NCBI GenBank assembly: GCA_945860955.1
Contig: CAMATH010000006.1
Location: 1 to 64,000, forward strand
Reading direction: 5' to 3'
DNA: 64,000 nucleotides
From: Planctomicrobium piriforme
Lineage (GTDB): Bacteria; Planctomycetota; Planctomycetia; Planctomycetales; Planctomycetaceae
The notes beneath the pieces were generated by a model. That model worked only from the letters and a program-made list of their open reading frames with translations, did no database searches and was not told where the DNA came from. Within the stretch, counting starts at the first letter, position 1. The number at the start of each line of letters is the position of its first letter. Below, piece by piece: positions 34,346-42,383 of the stretch. The translations under genes were made by a program, and so were the position numbers.

Positions 34346-34797
34346 GGGCGAGTCTTGGGAAGAAATCGGGGCCCCAGGGCCCGAGGGAAACTCGAGAGTA
34401 CGTATCGCCGGAGTCAATACTCCACGCAGCCTGAATTCATATGTTCGAGACTGGCCGCCGTAGTGCGGGTCTCTGACCGGTCCGCAGAGGGTGGTATTCG
34501 AATTCGCTGAAATATGCGGATTGGCTTGCAGTTAGCGCGGGACGGACGGAAAGAATTTGACAGGATGAAGAGGATGAAAGGGATGAACAGGATGAAGTCA
34601 CTCGCAACACGAAGCGTTCCGGATGCCCCGGGGAGTTCTCACGCCCGTTTCTACTTCCCCTGTTGATGACCAAACAACCGTCCCGTTTTCAGCCGCGTCG
34701 GTTTTATCGTCTCCCCCGGTTGACCGCACGCCGCGACGTGCGGAAAATGCCAGCGTGACCGACTCGGGGCGAGACCTCTTGTGAAACGTTGTGAAGC
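34346..34797. other. Intergenic stretch upstream of the beta-helix gene
   Basis: About 450 nt without a gene. It holds the 5' homology of the leader fragment at its left end and the dispersed repeat at 34541-34605; I see nothing else. Confidence 0.55.
34541..34605. repeat. Dispersed repeat, copy A (GACAGGATGAA type)
   Basis: The segment GACGGACGGAAAGAATTTGA is followed by short GAnGATGAA units (CAGGATGAAGAGGATGAA, AGGGATGAACAGGATGAA) and CTCGC. It matches 36853-36908 in the same orientation, apart from one extra 9-nt unit in this copy. The pair brackets the beta-helix gene. Confidence 0.75.
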
Positions 34798-36741
34798 ATG
34801 CTGATTCAACCTGCGCTCGGTTTGTTTCTGGCGGTCCTGGCGGCCGAGCCCGTCAATGGAACAACTGTCGGAAAGTTCGTGGTCGAACACCCCACATTGC
34901 ACCATCTCGGCTTCGAGTGGCGCATTGAAGGGGACGCCAACCGCAATGCGACCGTCACCACCCGCTTTCGCAAAGTGGGCAACTCCCACTGGCGCCCCGC
35001 GTTGCCTCTCGCGCGAATCGGTGGCGAAAACATCTACCGGCGTCGGGAAAATCTCGACTACACCGTACCCCAGGGTTTCGCCGGTAGCATTCTCAACCTC
35101 GAGCCGGGAACCGAATACGAATGCTCCTTTCAGTTGGTCGATCCCGACGGGACGACCGGAGCGACGGAGCAGGTGGTGACGGTGAAGACCCGGGTGGAAC
35201 CGAAGGCGTTTCCCGGTGGTCGCAAACTGCATGTTTATCCGGTCGATCATCAGGGACCGAAAGAAGAACCGAGTTTCACCAGCCTGATGCAGGCTTATTA
35301 CGGTGCCGGGCTGGGAGACTGGAACGTCGTCTGGGAACGGCGGGTTCAACCGGGCGATACGATTCTGATGCACGCGGGCCTCTACAAATCCGAACGGCTC
35401 AACTACGTCGATCCCCAGATGACCCCGTTCGACGGCGCGATGTCGCTGACCGGCAAAGGGACTCTCGAAAAGCCAATCACCATCCAGTCGGCTGGTGACG
35501 GAGAGGTGGTGTTTGACGGAGCGGGAGGCCACCGCCTGTTTGACGTGATGGCGACGAAACACCACATCTTTGACGGAATCACCATTCGCAATACCGACGT
35601 CGCGATCTTCGCCGGCCAGAAGGAGGTGCTGGGGGCCGTCGCGCTCACGGTCAAGAATTGCCGGTTTGAGAACGTCGGCTTCGGCGTCTGGACCGAATAC
35701 GCCGGCTCCAGTGACTTCTACATCGCCGACAATCTCTTTCTGGGACGGGACGACCGCTTTCGACTCATCGGATGGACCGGGCCGTTGTGGGCGAGCGCGG
35801 GGCCGTACGGTTCGCATCTGCTCACCAGCTATTACGCCGTCAAGGTGTATGGTCCCGGGCATGTCATCGCCCACAACGCCATCGCGTACTTTCACGACGG
35901 AATCGGAATCTCCACCTATGGCACCCCTCCCGAAGACCCCGACCAGCGCGCCTCGTCGATCGACATCTACAACAACGATCTCCATCTGTTCAACGACGAC
36001 TTCATCGAAACGGACGGCGGAGTTCACAACATACGCGTGATGAACAATCGGGGCGTCAACGCCGCCCACGGCGGCTACACCGCGCAGCCGATTTTTGGCG
36101 GGCCGGCCTATTTCATCGGGAATCTGCTGTACCACGTTCCCAGCGGGGTCGCGTTCAAATTCTCGGCGAAGCCCGCCGGGCTGTACGTCTACCATAACAC
36201 CATCATCGGCGAGCAGGTGATCCGCGATCCGTCGTCGAACATGCACTTCCGCAACAACCTGTTTCTGGGACGGGACACCCCTGATCGCGGCATCATGACC
36301 TGGGCGAACGCGACGGAGGCGTACAGTTCCGACTACAACGGATTCCGTCCCAACAAGAACGTCGCCGACCAGTTTTCGTGGCTGGCCCCTCAGCCAGGAA
36401 AGACGACCTATGAACCGACCGCCGACGACTGGAGACACTTCGCGACACTGGCCGACTTCCGCGCGCAAACGAAACTGGAGACGCATGGAATTCAGGTCGA
36501 TTTCGACGATTTTGAATCGCTGGTGCCACCCAACCCGACCCAGCGTCACGCCGTCTACCACGCGATGGATCTGAACTTTCGGCTGAAACCGACGAGCAAA
36601 GCGGTCGACGCGGGAGAGATCATTCCGACTGTCAACGACGGCTTCGTCGGTAAAGCCCCCGACCTCGGGGCGCTCGAAGTCGGCAAGCCGGAACCGAAGT
36701 ACGGACCCAGGTGGCTGAAGTGGGAGCCGTTCTATCGCTAG
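34798..36741 (+). CDS. Secreted parallel beta-helix (pectate-lyase-like) protein
   Basis: A 647-aa protein with a short signal segment (LIQPALGLFLAVLAAEP). Residues 20-125 look FN3-like (LGFEWRIEGDANRNATVTTR, LEPGTEYECSFQLVDPDG). From about 180 onward there are right-handed beta-helix coils with repeated strand motifs: HHIFDGITIRNTDVAIF, VALTVKNCRFENVGFGVW, SDFYIADNLFLGR, VYHNTIIGEQVIRD and MHFRNNLFLGRD. Such proteins bind or cleave polysaccharides, but no catalytic residues can be assigned. It stands alone between two copies of the GACAGGATGAA repeat, and a second, partial beta-helix gene lies at the right end of the window. Confidence 0.85.
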   Translation: MLIQPALGLFLAVLAAEPVNGTTVGKFVVEHPTLHHLGFEWRIEGDANRNATVTTRFRKVGNSHWRPALPLARIGGENIYRRRENLDYTVPQGFAGSILNLEPGTEYECSFQLVDPDGTTGATEQVVTVKTRVEPKAFPGGRKLHVYPVDHQGPKEEPSFTSLMQAYYGAGLGDWNVVWERRVQPGDTILMHAGLYKSERLNYVDPQMTPFDGAMSLTGKGTLEKPITIQSAGDGEVVFDGAGGHRLFDVMATKHHIFDGITIRNTDVAIFAGQKEVLGAVALTVKNCRFENVGFGVWTEYAGSSDFYIADNLFLGRDDRFRLIGWTGPLWASAGPYGSHLLTSYYAVKVYGPGHVIAHNAIAYFHDGIGISTYGTPPEDPDQRASSIDIYNNDLHLFNDDFIETDGGVHNIRVMNNRGVNAAHGGYTAQPIFGGPAYFIGNLLYHVPSGVAFKFSAKPAGLYVYHNTIIGEQVIRDPSSNMHFRNNLFLGRDTPDRGIMTWANATEAYSSDYNGFRPNKNVADQFSWLAPQPGKTTYEPTADDWRHFATLADFRAQTKLETHGIQVDFDDFESLVPPNPTQRHAVYHAMDLNFRLKPTSKAVDAGEIIPTVNDGFVGKAPDLGALEVGKPEPKYGPRWLKWEPFYR

Positions 36742-36786
36742 AGTTCGCTTTCCGCGCCGTGAAGACGAACAGTACGCCACCTTTCA

Positions 36787-37124
36787 AGTACCTGTCCAAA
36801 ATCAATTTCGTGGTTTGAGAAAATGTGGTTGTGCAGCGATGGGAGTGCGTACGACGGACGGAAAGAATTAGACAGGATGAAAGGGATGAACAGGATGGAG
36901 TTGCTCGCCATTCCTGCTCTCTGGTGAAGTGGCTGAAGTCGAAAAACTCCGGGTAAAACGCCATCGATTCGCTGCGGGACGTTACGGCGACGGCCGCAAC
37001 AATTCGGGAAATTCCGTGATCGCAATCGGACGCGTTTGGAGTGTGGGAGCTTGTTCCGGCCGTTATTTCATCCTCCCTCGACGTGCGGCGGACTGTCATG
37101 AACTTTTGATTTTGGACAGGTACT
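36787..37124. mobile_element. Candidate MITE: 338 nt bounded by 19-bp perfect inverted repeats
   Basis: The left end reads AGTACCTGTCCAAAATCAA and the right end TTGATTTTGGACAGGTACT; they are exact reverse complements. The interior has no credible transposase frame. This matches a miniature inverted-repeat element or an IS remnant. No target-site duplication is evident by eye, so mobility is not shown. Confidence 0.5.
36853..36908. repeat. Dispersed repeat, copy B (GACAGGATGAA type)
   Basis: Same sequence family as 34541-34605: GACGGACGGAAAGAATTAGA, CAGGATGAAAGGGATGAA, CAGGATGGAG and then CTCGC. Direct orientation relative to copy A, with one 9-nt unit fewer. Confidence 0.75.
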
Positions 37125-37220
37125 CAGCGATCAACGACCTCCGCTTCCCGACGGGCGCGGCTCTGCTCCAACACTTCTTTTTCGACCAAGCGGAGCAAGG
37201 CCACCGTAGAGCGCGATCCG

Positions 37221-37655
37221 CTACCGTTTCAAGCTCAACACCAAAACCCCGGCTCCGACGAGCGCGATTCCCGACCACTCGCGCAGGCTGGGACGTTCTC
37301 CCAGAAACACCACCGCGAACCATGCCACCAGCAGCAGGCTGAGCTTATCGACCGGCGCGACCTGCGACGCCTCGCCCAGTTTGAGGGCGCGAAAGTAGCA
37401 GACCCACGAGGCACCGGTGGCCAGTCCCGAGAGCAACAGGAACAGCAGAGTTTTGGGATTCAGTGAAAGTGGATTCGTCCATTTCCCCATCCACACCACA
37501 AACCCGGACAGCACAACCAGGATCACAACGGTGCGGAGCAGCGTCGCGAGATCGGAGTCGACCCTTTCGAGCCCGATTTTCGCGAAGATCGCCGTCAGGG
37601 CGGCGAAGATCGCGGAGAGAAGAGCCCAGTAGAACCAGGGAGCGGGTGGAGACAT
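37221..37655 (-). CDS. EamA/DMT-family half-size transporter
   Basis: This 144-aa protein has five hydrophobic helices and the EamA pattern: FYWALLSAIFAALTAIFAKI, GLERVDSDLATLLRTVVILV, LLFLLLSGLATGASWVCYF, RALKLGEASQVAPVDKLSLL and FLGERPSLREWSGIALVGAG. It corresponds to a single EamA repeat, and the ~140-aa stand-alone form is a recognised subgroup, so it is not evidently truncated. It probably dimerises in the inner membrane to export a small metabolite; the substrate is unknown. Confidence 0.88.
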   Translation of the reverse strand: MSPPAPWFYWALLSAIFAALTAIFAKIGLERVDSDLATLLRTVVILVVLSGFVVWMGKWTNPLSLNPKTLLFLLLSGLATGASWVCYFRALKLGEASQVAPVDKLSLLLVAWFAVVFLGERPSLREWSGIALVGAGVLVLSLKR

Positions 37656-37780
37656 GCGTGTTGCTGCGAATCAGGAAAGAGGGCGCCGGCTACAAATAGT
37701 TCCATCCAATGACGACGAAGGCGATCGCGACCAGCCTGCCTCCCGCCTTCGCTACCATGCGGCATTCACCGCCACTTGGA

Positions 37781-39196
37781 TCATTCCGTATCGCCGCCGC
37801 TGGAATTCCGTGCCGTTGCCAACCAAACCTGAAAAACCGTTCCCTGCCCCAACCGGCTCGAAACCGTGACCTCTCCACCCAACGACTGCGTGAGATGTTT
37901 GACGATCGAAAGGCCCAATCCGGTCCCCCCCACCTCCCGCGATCGCGCCTTATCCACCCGGTAAAACCGTTCAAAAATCCGCGTCAAATGATGTTGCGGT
38001 ATGCCGATCCCTGTGTCTTCCACCTCCAAAACACACTGTTCACGTTCCTCCCGCCAGCGAATCGTGACGGTCCCGCCCGCATTGGTGTATTTGATCGCGT
38101 TGTCGATCAGGTTTTCCAGAATATGCTCGAGCGCCTCATCCTCCGCCAGCGGTGAAACCTCGACGGCGGGGGGTTCGACAAGCAGCCGCATCGACTTGCG
38201 CTCGGCGTTTTGCCGTTGTCGGGCGACGCACTGTGTGACCACAGTCGCCAGTCTCACCGGGACAAGTTCCGATTTCCGTCCCTCCGATTCGATGCGTGTC
38301 AGTGACAGCAGGTCGCGGACAAGATTGTCGAGTCGCTCGGCCTGCTCACCCACCATGGTCAGAAACCGGTCCCGCACTTCCAGATCGTCGATGGCTCCAC
38401 CGTCGATCAGTGTCTCGACGCATGCCTTGATCGATGCCAACGGCGTCTTCAATTCGTGGGATGCGTTGGCGACGAATTCCTGGCGAACCCGTTCCAACTT
38501 TCGCAACTGCGATACGTCGGTGGCGACAATCATCGCCTCTCCTCCCGTACTGCCGGCGGGCAAGCCCTGCACTCGGACATTGAGCGTCTTTTGCACTGGC
38601 GACAGGATCTCCAGCTCCCCCGCACAGGTCTCGCGTTTCGCCAATGTCCTCCCGACCCAGTGCTGCAACTGCGGATTCCGCACCAGCTCGAACAAGAGTC
38701 GCTTCTCAGCCCCCCGCGGCAGGCGGAACAGTCGATACGCCGACTCGTTCAGCAAGACCACCCGTTGTTGGGAATCGACGACGATCACCCCCTCCACCAT
38801 CGTATTGAGAACCGTACTCAACTGGTCGCGGTGCGATCGCAGTTCGGCATAGTGGTTCTTGAGGAATTCCTGCAATCGATCGACGGCGGAGGCAATCGAT
38901 TCGATGTAACTTCTCTGGCTGAAAGGAATTCTGTCGGCCACCTGGCCCTTCGAAATCAGGTCGAGCACACTCTCGATCGATCCCAGATTTTCCGCGTACT
39001 GCCGAGTGATGGAATAGTTGGCCCACCAGGCGGCGGCCATTCCAATCAATGCCAGTGCGAAAAACCCCATTGCCACCCACCAACTGCGGATTTCAAGGTA
39101 CCAACCCGCCCACAACCCGGTCGCGAAGATCGCCGGCAGAAAGACCGTCGAAAACGCCAGGAGAAACGACCAGGTCGTGTTGGGCTTCATGCGCAT
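37781..39196 (-). CDS. PAS-domain sensor histidine kinase (PhoR-like), without adjacent regulator
   Basis: This 471-aa protein has two N-terminal membrane helices (SFLLAFSTVFLPAIFATGLW and WVAMGFFALALIGMAAAWW), a HAMP-like linker, and a PAS domain (LNTMVEGVIVVDSQQRVVLL). The HisKA domain has the phospho-acceptor H247 in NASHELKTPLASIKA. The HATPase domain shows the N box ENLIDNAIKYT, G1 box EDTGIGIP, F box RIFERFYR and G2 box GGTGLGLSIVKH. The closest named relative in layout is PhoR. No response regulator gene occurs nearby, so the partner must be encoded elsewhere or lie in another operon. Confidence 0.93.
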   Translation of the reverse strand: MRMKPNTTWSFLLAFSTVFLPAIFATGLWAGWYLEIRSWWVAMGFFALALIGMAAAWWANYSITRQYAENLGSIESVLDLISKGQVADRIPFSQRSYIESIASAVDRLQEFLKNHYAELRSHRDQLSTVLNTMVEGVIVVDSQQRVVLLNESAYRLFRLPRGAEKRLLFELVRNPQLQHWVGRTLAKRETCAGELEILSPVQKTLNVRVQGLPAGSTGGEAMIVATDVSQLRKLERVRQEFVANASHELKTPLASIKACVETLIDGGAIDDLEVRDRFLTMVGEQAERLDNLVRDLLSLTRIESEGRKSELVPVRLATVVTQCVARQRQNAERKSMRLLVEPPAVEVSPLAEDEALEHILENLIDNAIKYTNAGGTVTIRWREEREQCVLEVEDTGIGIPQHHLTRIFERFYRVDKARSREVGGTGLGLSIVKHLTQSLGGEVTVSSRLGQGTVFQVWLATARNSSGGDTE

Positions 39197-39515
39197 GGGG
39201 GGAACCTTGAATCCTTCGTCGCGATGAGATTACGTCCACCGTTGTGCCGAAAGCAACCTCGCTGGCATTGTTCGCGTTCGGTTTTGGCAACAACCCCCGA
39301 CATCGGGATCCCCGCGTGGTCCGCAAAATCGGCACAGCGCTGGCGACCAACCGCCTGGGATTCGGAAATCGCGGTTGCATGCGGTGAGGCGGGAGAACTA
39401 GCTTGGAACCTGTCGCGATGGAGGTTCCCGAGGTGGGTGTCGTGGCGACGTGAGAACTCGCAGGAGTAGTTGTAGGCAACGGATCGCCATGTCTTGAATC
39501 GATGGCGATCCCCAC
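39197..39515. other. Intergenic stretch upstream of the TIR gene
   Basis: About 320 nt between divergent genes (sensor kinase and TIR operon). It must hold the promoters of both; no obvious operator palindrome or gene is visible. Confidence 0.5.
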
Positions 39516-40805
39516 ATGGCGCGCAGTGAACAGGCCAAACGTCTCGGCACGGTGAAAACGCCGGTGGCGATTTACATCGTCCACCATCCGGAGTGCAAAG
39601 AGGCGGAAGAACTTTCGGCAACCTTGTATGACTGGTTTCGCCTGGGTTACTTGTCTGGTGATTCGAGCGGTGCCGGGTTGCCGGTCTATTTTCGCCGACA
39701 AATCTGCGATGGCCGAACTCCGGAAGAACGGGGTGCCGGCGCGACTCCCCAATGGGCCGAGTTTCCCACGATTCAGGCAGACAAAGCCGAGTTGACGGTG
39801 ATCATCGTTCTGGTGGATCATCGAATGGTGGTCGATCCGACCTGGCGGGCGGCGATTGTCGCTCTCTCGCAACGGGTGGCGGCGGGCCAACTCCGGCACG
39901 ACGACCGCACAGCCTCGGTCGAGTTGTTGCCCGCCGCCTTGCATGACAGTTTCTACCGCACCGGACCGCTCTACGGTTGTTTCAATCCGGTTCGGCTGAT
40001 GGGCCTCTCGAAACCGGCCCAGGTGGCGACACTGAGGCGGGCCGCCACAGAGATGACCGCGAGGCTGCTGCGGAATTCGTCGGGAAACAGTTTTCGGCCG
40101 CTCGATGTCTTCCTGAGTCACGCAAAAAAAGACGGGACCGCGATCGCCGAATTCCTGCGCGACGGCATCCGCCGATTCGGGCAATTGCAGGCCTGGTACG
40201 ACACCAACGACCTGCCGTTCGGAAAGGCTTGGGAAAAGCGGATGCGAGCGTCGGCGACCGAGGTGACTGCGTCGATGGTCTCGGTTGTGACGGATGCGTA
40301 TCCGACCCGTCCCTGGTGCCGTCAGGAGACGAGATTGGCGCGAACGCCAAGGCGACTCAAGGCCCCGAAAAACACCCGCGTTTGGCGGTTGCAGCCGATG
40401 GTCGCGGTTCATCACCCGCAATTGAGCTGGGTGCGGGCGATTCCGATGCTGGAAGGGGTTCCGCGGATCGGGTGGGATCCGTACAACCCGATCGACCACA
40501 CCGAACTTGTGGTCGATCGCCTGGTGCTGGAAATGATGCTCAGCTACGTTCACCAACGCGTGGCGAAAGATCTCGACCGGCGGGACGGACGGGACGAGGA
40601 AACCTGCTTCATCACCTGGGTTCCCGATTCCTGGACACTGGCGAAGTTGCGGCATTTGCTCGAGGAGGAAGGGGACGCCCGCAAAGTGAAGACAATTGTC
40701 TATCCCGGATACGGACTGACACCCGCAGAAATCGACGATCTCGAACCGGCGATCAAAGGGTTCACGCCAGAAACCGAACTCAAGAGTTTTGAGGACTATC
40801 TCTAG
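39516..40805 (+). CDS. TIR-domain protein with a second TIR-like N-terminal region
   Basis: The 429-aa product contains a clear TIR domain at about residues 196-320: strand A LDVFLSHAKKDG, BB-loop region QAWYDTNDLPFGKAWEKRM, and the NADase-type motif RPWCRQE with candidate catalytic E271 preceded by ASMVSVVTDAY. Residues about 14-125 repeat the same order in degenerate form (VAIYIVHHPECKEAEELSAT, then VYFRRQ and LTVIIVLVDHRMVVDPTW) and lack the WCxxE motif, so a non-catalytic TIR-like domain is plausible. The C-terminal 110 residues (DHTELVVDRLVLEMMLSYVH, ITWVPDSWTLAKLRHLLEEE) are unassigned. Bacterial TIR proteins consume NAD+ or make cyclic ADP-ribose signals. It is followed after 14 nt by a SLOG-like gene. 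Confidence 0.85.
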   Translation: MARSEQAKRLGTVKTPVAIYIVHHPECKEAEELSATLYDWFRLGYLSGDSSGAGLPVYFRRQICDGRTPEERGAGATPQWAEFPTIQADKAELTVIIVLVDHRMVVDPTWRAAIVALSQRVAAGQLRHDDRTASVELLPAALHDSFYRTGPLYGCFNPVRLMGLSKPAQVATLRRAATEMTARLLRNSSGNSFRPLDVFLSHAKKDGTAIAEFLRDGIRRFGQLQAWYDTNDLPFGKAWEKRMRASATEVTASMVSVVTDAYPTRPWCRQETRLARTPRRLKAPKNTRVWRLQPMVAVHHPQLSWVRAIPMLEGVPRIGWDPYNPIDHTELVVDRLVLEMMLSYVHQRVAKDLDRRDGRDEETCFITWVPDSWTLAKLRHLLEEEGDARKVKTIVYPGYGLTPAEIDDLEPAIKGFTPETELKSFEDYL

Positions 40806-40819
40806 CCAGGAGGAAGACC

Positions 40820-41872
40820 ATGCCACCGAAACAACGTCCATTGCTGATCGGCCTGTCGGCGGGAGGAGATAAAATTGAGCTGGCGGAACAAGGACTGGGA
40901 CTGGAACACATCGAAGAGCTGATGGTTCGGCTGGCGATGCGGTTGCTGCAACTGGAGTTTCGTCTGGCATTTGGAGGGAATCTCGTGGACGAGGAAGCCC
41001 CCTTGACCGAACATCTAATCAATGCCGCTCTGAACTGGCAGTCCAGCCGACCGATCCCATCCAAGCAAGACTCGCGGGGTGAGACTGTGGAAGTCAACAA
41101 CCCCTCCACCTGGCCCCTGCTCAACTATTCGGCGTGGCCCCACAGTTTGAAGACCGATCCCCAGCGTCAGGCCCGGCTGGTGGGAGTCTGTGAGTTTCAA
41201 GCGGTCCGCCCCAAGGATACTTCAGAAGCCGAACTGGCGCGTTTCTCGACGGATTTGGACAATGACCCGGCGGCGCGGCGGCGGAATGCCGACGCGTTGA
41301 CGGAAATGCGGGTCCAGTCGACCGAGGCGTGTGATCTGAGAATTGTCTGGGGAGGTCGGATTCGCAAGTCAAAAGGATGGCTGCCGGGCATTCTTGAGGA
41401 AGTCTACCTGACACTGCAAAAGAAGAAGCCGGTGTTGATTCTGGGAGGATTTGGCGGATGTGCGGGGAAACTGGCCAAATACCTACGAACCCCTCCCTGC
41501 GACAAACCAAACGACAAACCGAACGAGAAGCCGGTCGACGACTGGCCGAACGAGTTGTCGTTGGATGCGAGCGCCGACAACTTGCGGGACTCGCTGCTGA
41601 CCGAGGCGGAACGTGCGTACCTGCACTCCCGATTTGATGCGTGCAAGACGGCGATCCGGGAGTACCGGGCAAATTTGCACCGCGCGAACCCGACCACGCT
41701 CGACCGCAAACCATCCGGACGGGCGAAGTTGGTGGAGGACTCAAAAGACCCCGTGACGCGCCACCGACGCATCCACGGACTTAGGGTTTCGACGATCCTC
41801 GACGCATTGTTGATCGAGAATCCGCGGGACGCGATTCGCAAAGCGGTGGAGGCGGCGGTGGACTTGAGATGA
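40820..41872 (+). CDS. SLOG-like nucleotide-binding protein paired with the TIR gene
   Basis: The ATG at 40820 lies 6 nt after a strong AGGAGG, so this 350-aa gene is translated in the TIR operon. The N-terminus RPLLIGLSAGGDKIELAEQG, then a helix EELMVRLAMRLLQLEFRLAF ending in GGNLVDEEAPLTEHLINAAL, and later KKPVLILGGFGGCAGKLAKY, are the strand-GG-helix elements expected of a SLOG (TIR-associated, LSDAT/STALD-related) ligand-binding Rossmannoid fold. A DKPNDKPNEKP run (about 41506-41540) separates a helical C-terminal portion. There is no SIR2, nuclease or transmembrane effector. The assignment is by motif memory; I would call it SLOG-like, moderately sure. Confidence 0.7.
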   Translation: MPPKQRPLLIGLSAGGDKIELAEQGLGLEHIEELMVRLAMRLLQLEFRLAFGGNLVDEEAPLTEHLINAALNWQSSRPIPSKQDSRGETVEVNNPSTWPLLNYSAWPHSLKTDPQRQARLVGVCEFQAVRPKDTSEAELARFSTDLDNDPAARRRNADALTEMRVQSTEACDLRIVWGGRIRKSKGWLPGILEEVYLTLQKKKPVLILGGFGGCAGKLAKYLRTPPCDKPNDKPNEKPVDDWPNELSLDASADNLRDSLLTEAERAYLHSRFDACKTAIREYRANLHRANPTTLDRKPSGRAKLVEDSKDPVTRHRRIHGLRVSTILDALLIENPRDAIRKAVEAAVDLR

Positions 41873-42383
41873 CCGTCAGTAAATGTGGACATTGGCGAGA
41901 AACGCGGCCGTCGAGTGTGTTGGCGACAAGACTGCCATCGAGCTTGGAGAACGCTGCGAGGCGACCAGTCGATGCCGAATTCGTGAATTGGCGGGCGGTC
42001 CTGGCACTGTAACACACTGAGGGAAAGCATGTTACGTCAGGTATCGAACATCCGCCGCAGTTCTCGGCTCAGTTGCGAACTGACCTTGACTCGACTAAAC
42101 TACGCATTCGGAAATGCTTGACTTGTCCTCAAACTCGACGCAGGCCTCCCAGGCCGACTTTTCCAAAAATCCGTTGCCTGTCACGTCCACTCGGGGGTGA
42201 CTCAACTGCGAACGGGTGGATTGTCGGCGGTGACTTGAACGGGCGCGACGATAACTCTCGATGTCAACATCCTCCGGTCCACGCTGAAGTTGCAGGCACA
42301 AGCGGGACGGGGCGGAGGTTGAACTGATGGATTGCGGTGCACCCCCGAAGCGCCCGCGAACTGCACCCCAGGAGTGGTCTCTC
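41873..42383. other. Intergenic stretch without recognised feature
   Basis: About 510 nt after the TIR/SLOG pair. No credible gene, tRNA or inverted repeat is apparent. The ~300 nt directly before 42384 probably hold the promoter of the next gene. Confidence 0.5.

Larger units (their letters stand above)
36742..37220. other. Intergenic region with MITE-like inverted repeat
   Basis: About 480 nt without a gene. A perfect 19-bp inverted repeat (36787-36805 and 37106-37124) encloses about 300 nt that include dispersed repeat copy B. The remainder, 37125-37220, is unremarkable. Confidence 0.6.

Noticed and set aside
34651-36780. 709-aa minus-strand open frame opposite the beta-helix gene
   Set aside because: The plus strand has a signal peptide and beta-helix repeats; the minus-strand translation lacks coherent motifs.
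37781-39196. Assigning the kinase to a phosphate regulon (phoR)
   Set aside because: No phoB-like regulator or Pst genes lie in the window; the domain layout alone is shared by many sensors.
39516-41872. Naming the TIR/SLOG pair as Thoeris
   Set aside because: The second protein has no SIR2 domain and the TIR protein has an extra TIR-like half, so the name would overstate the evidence.
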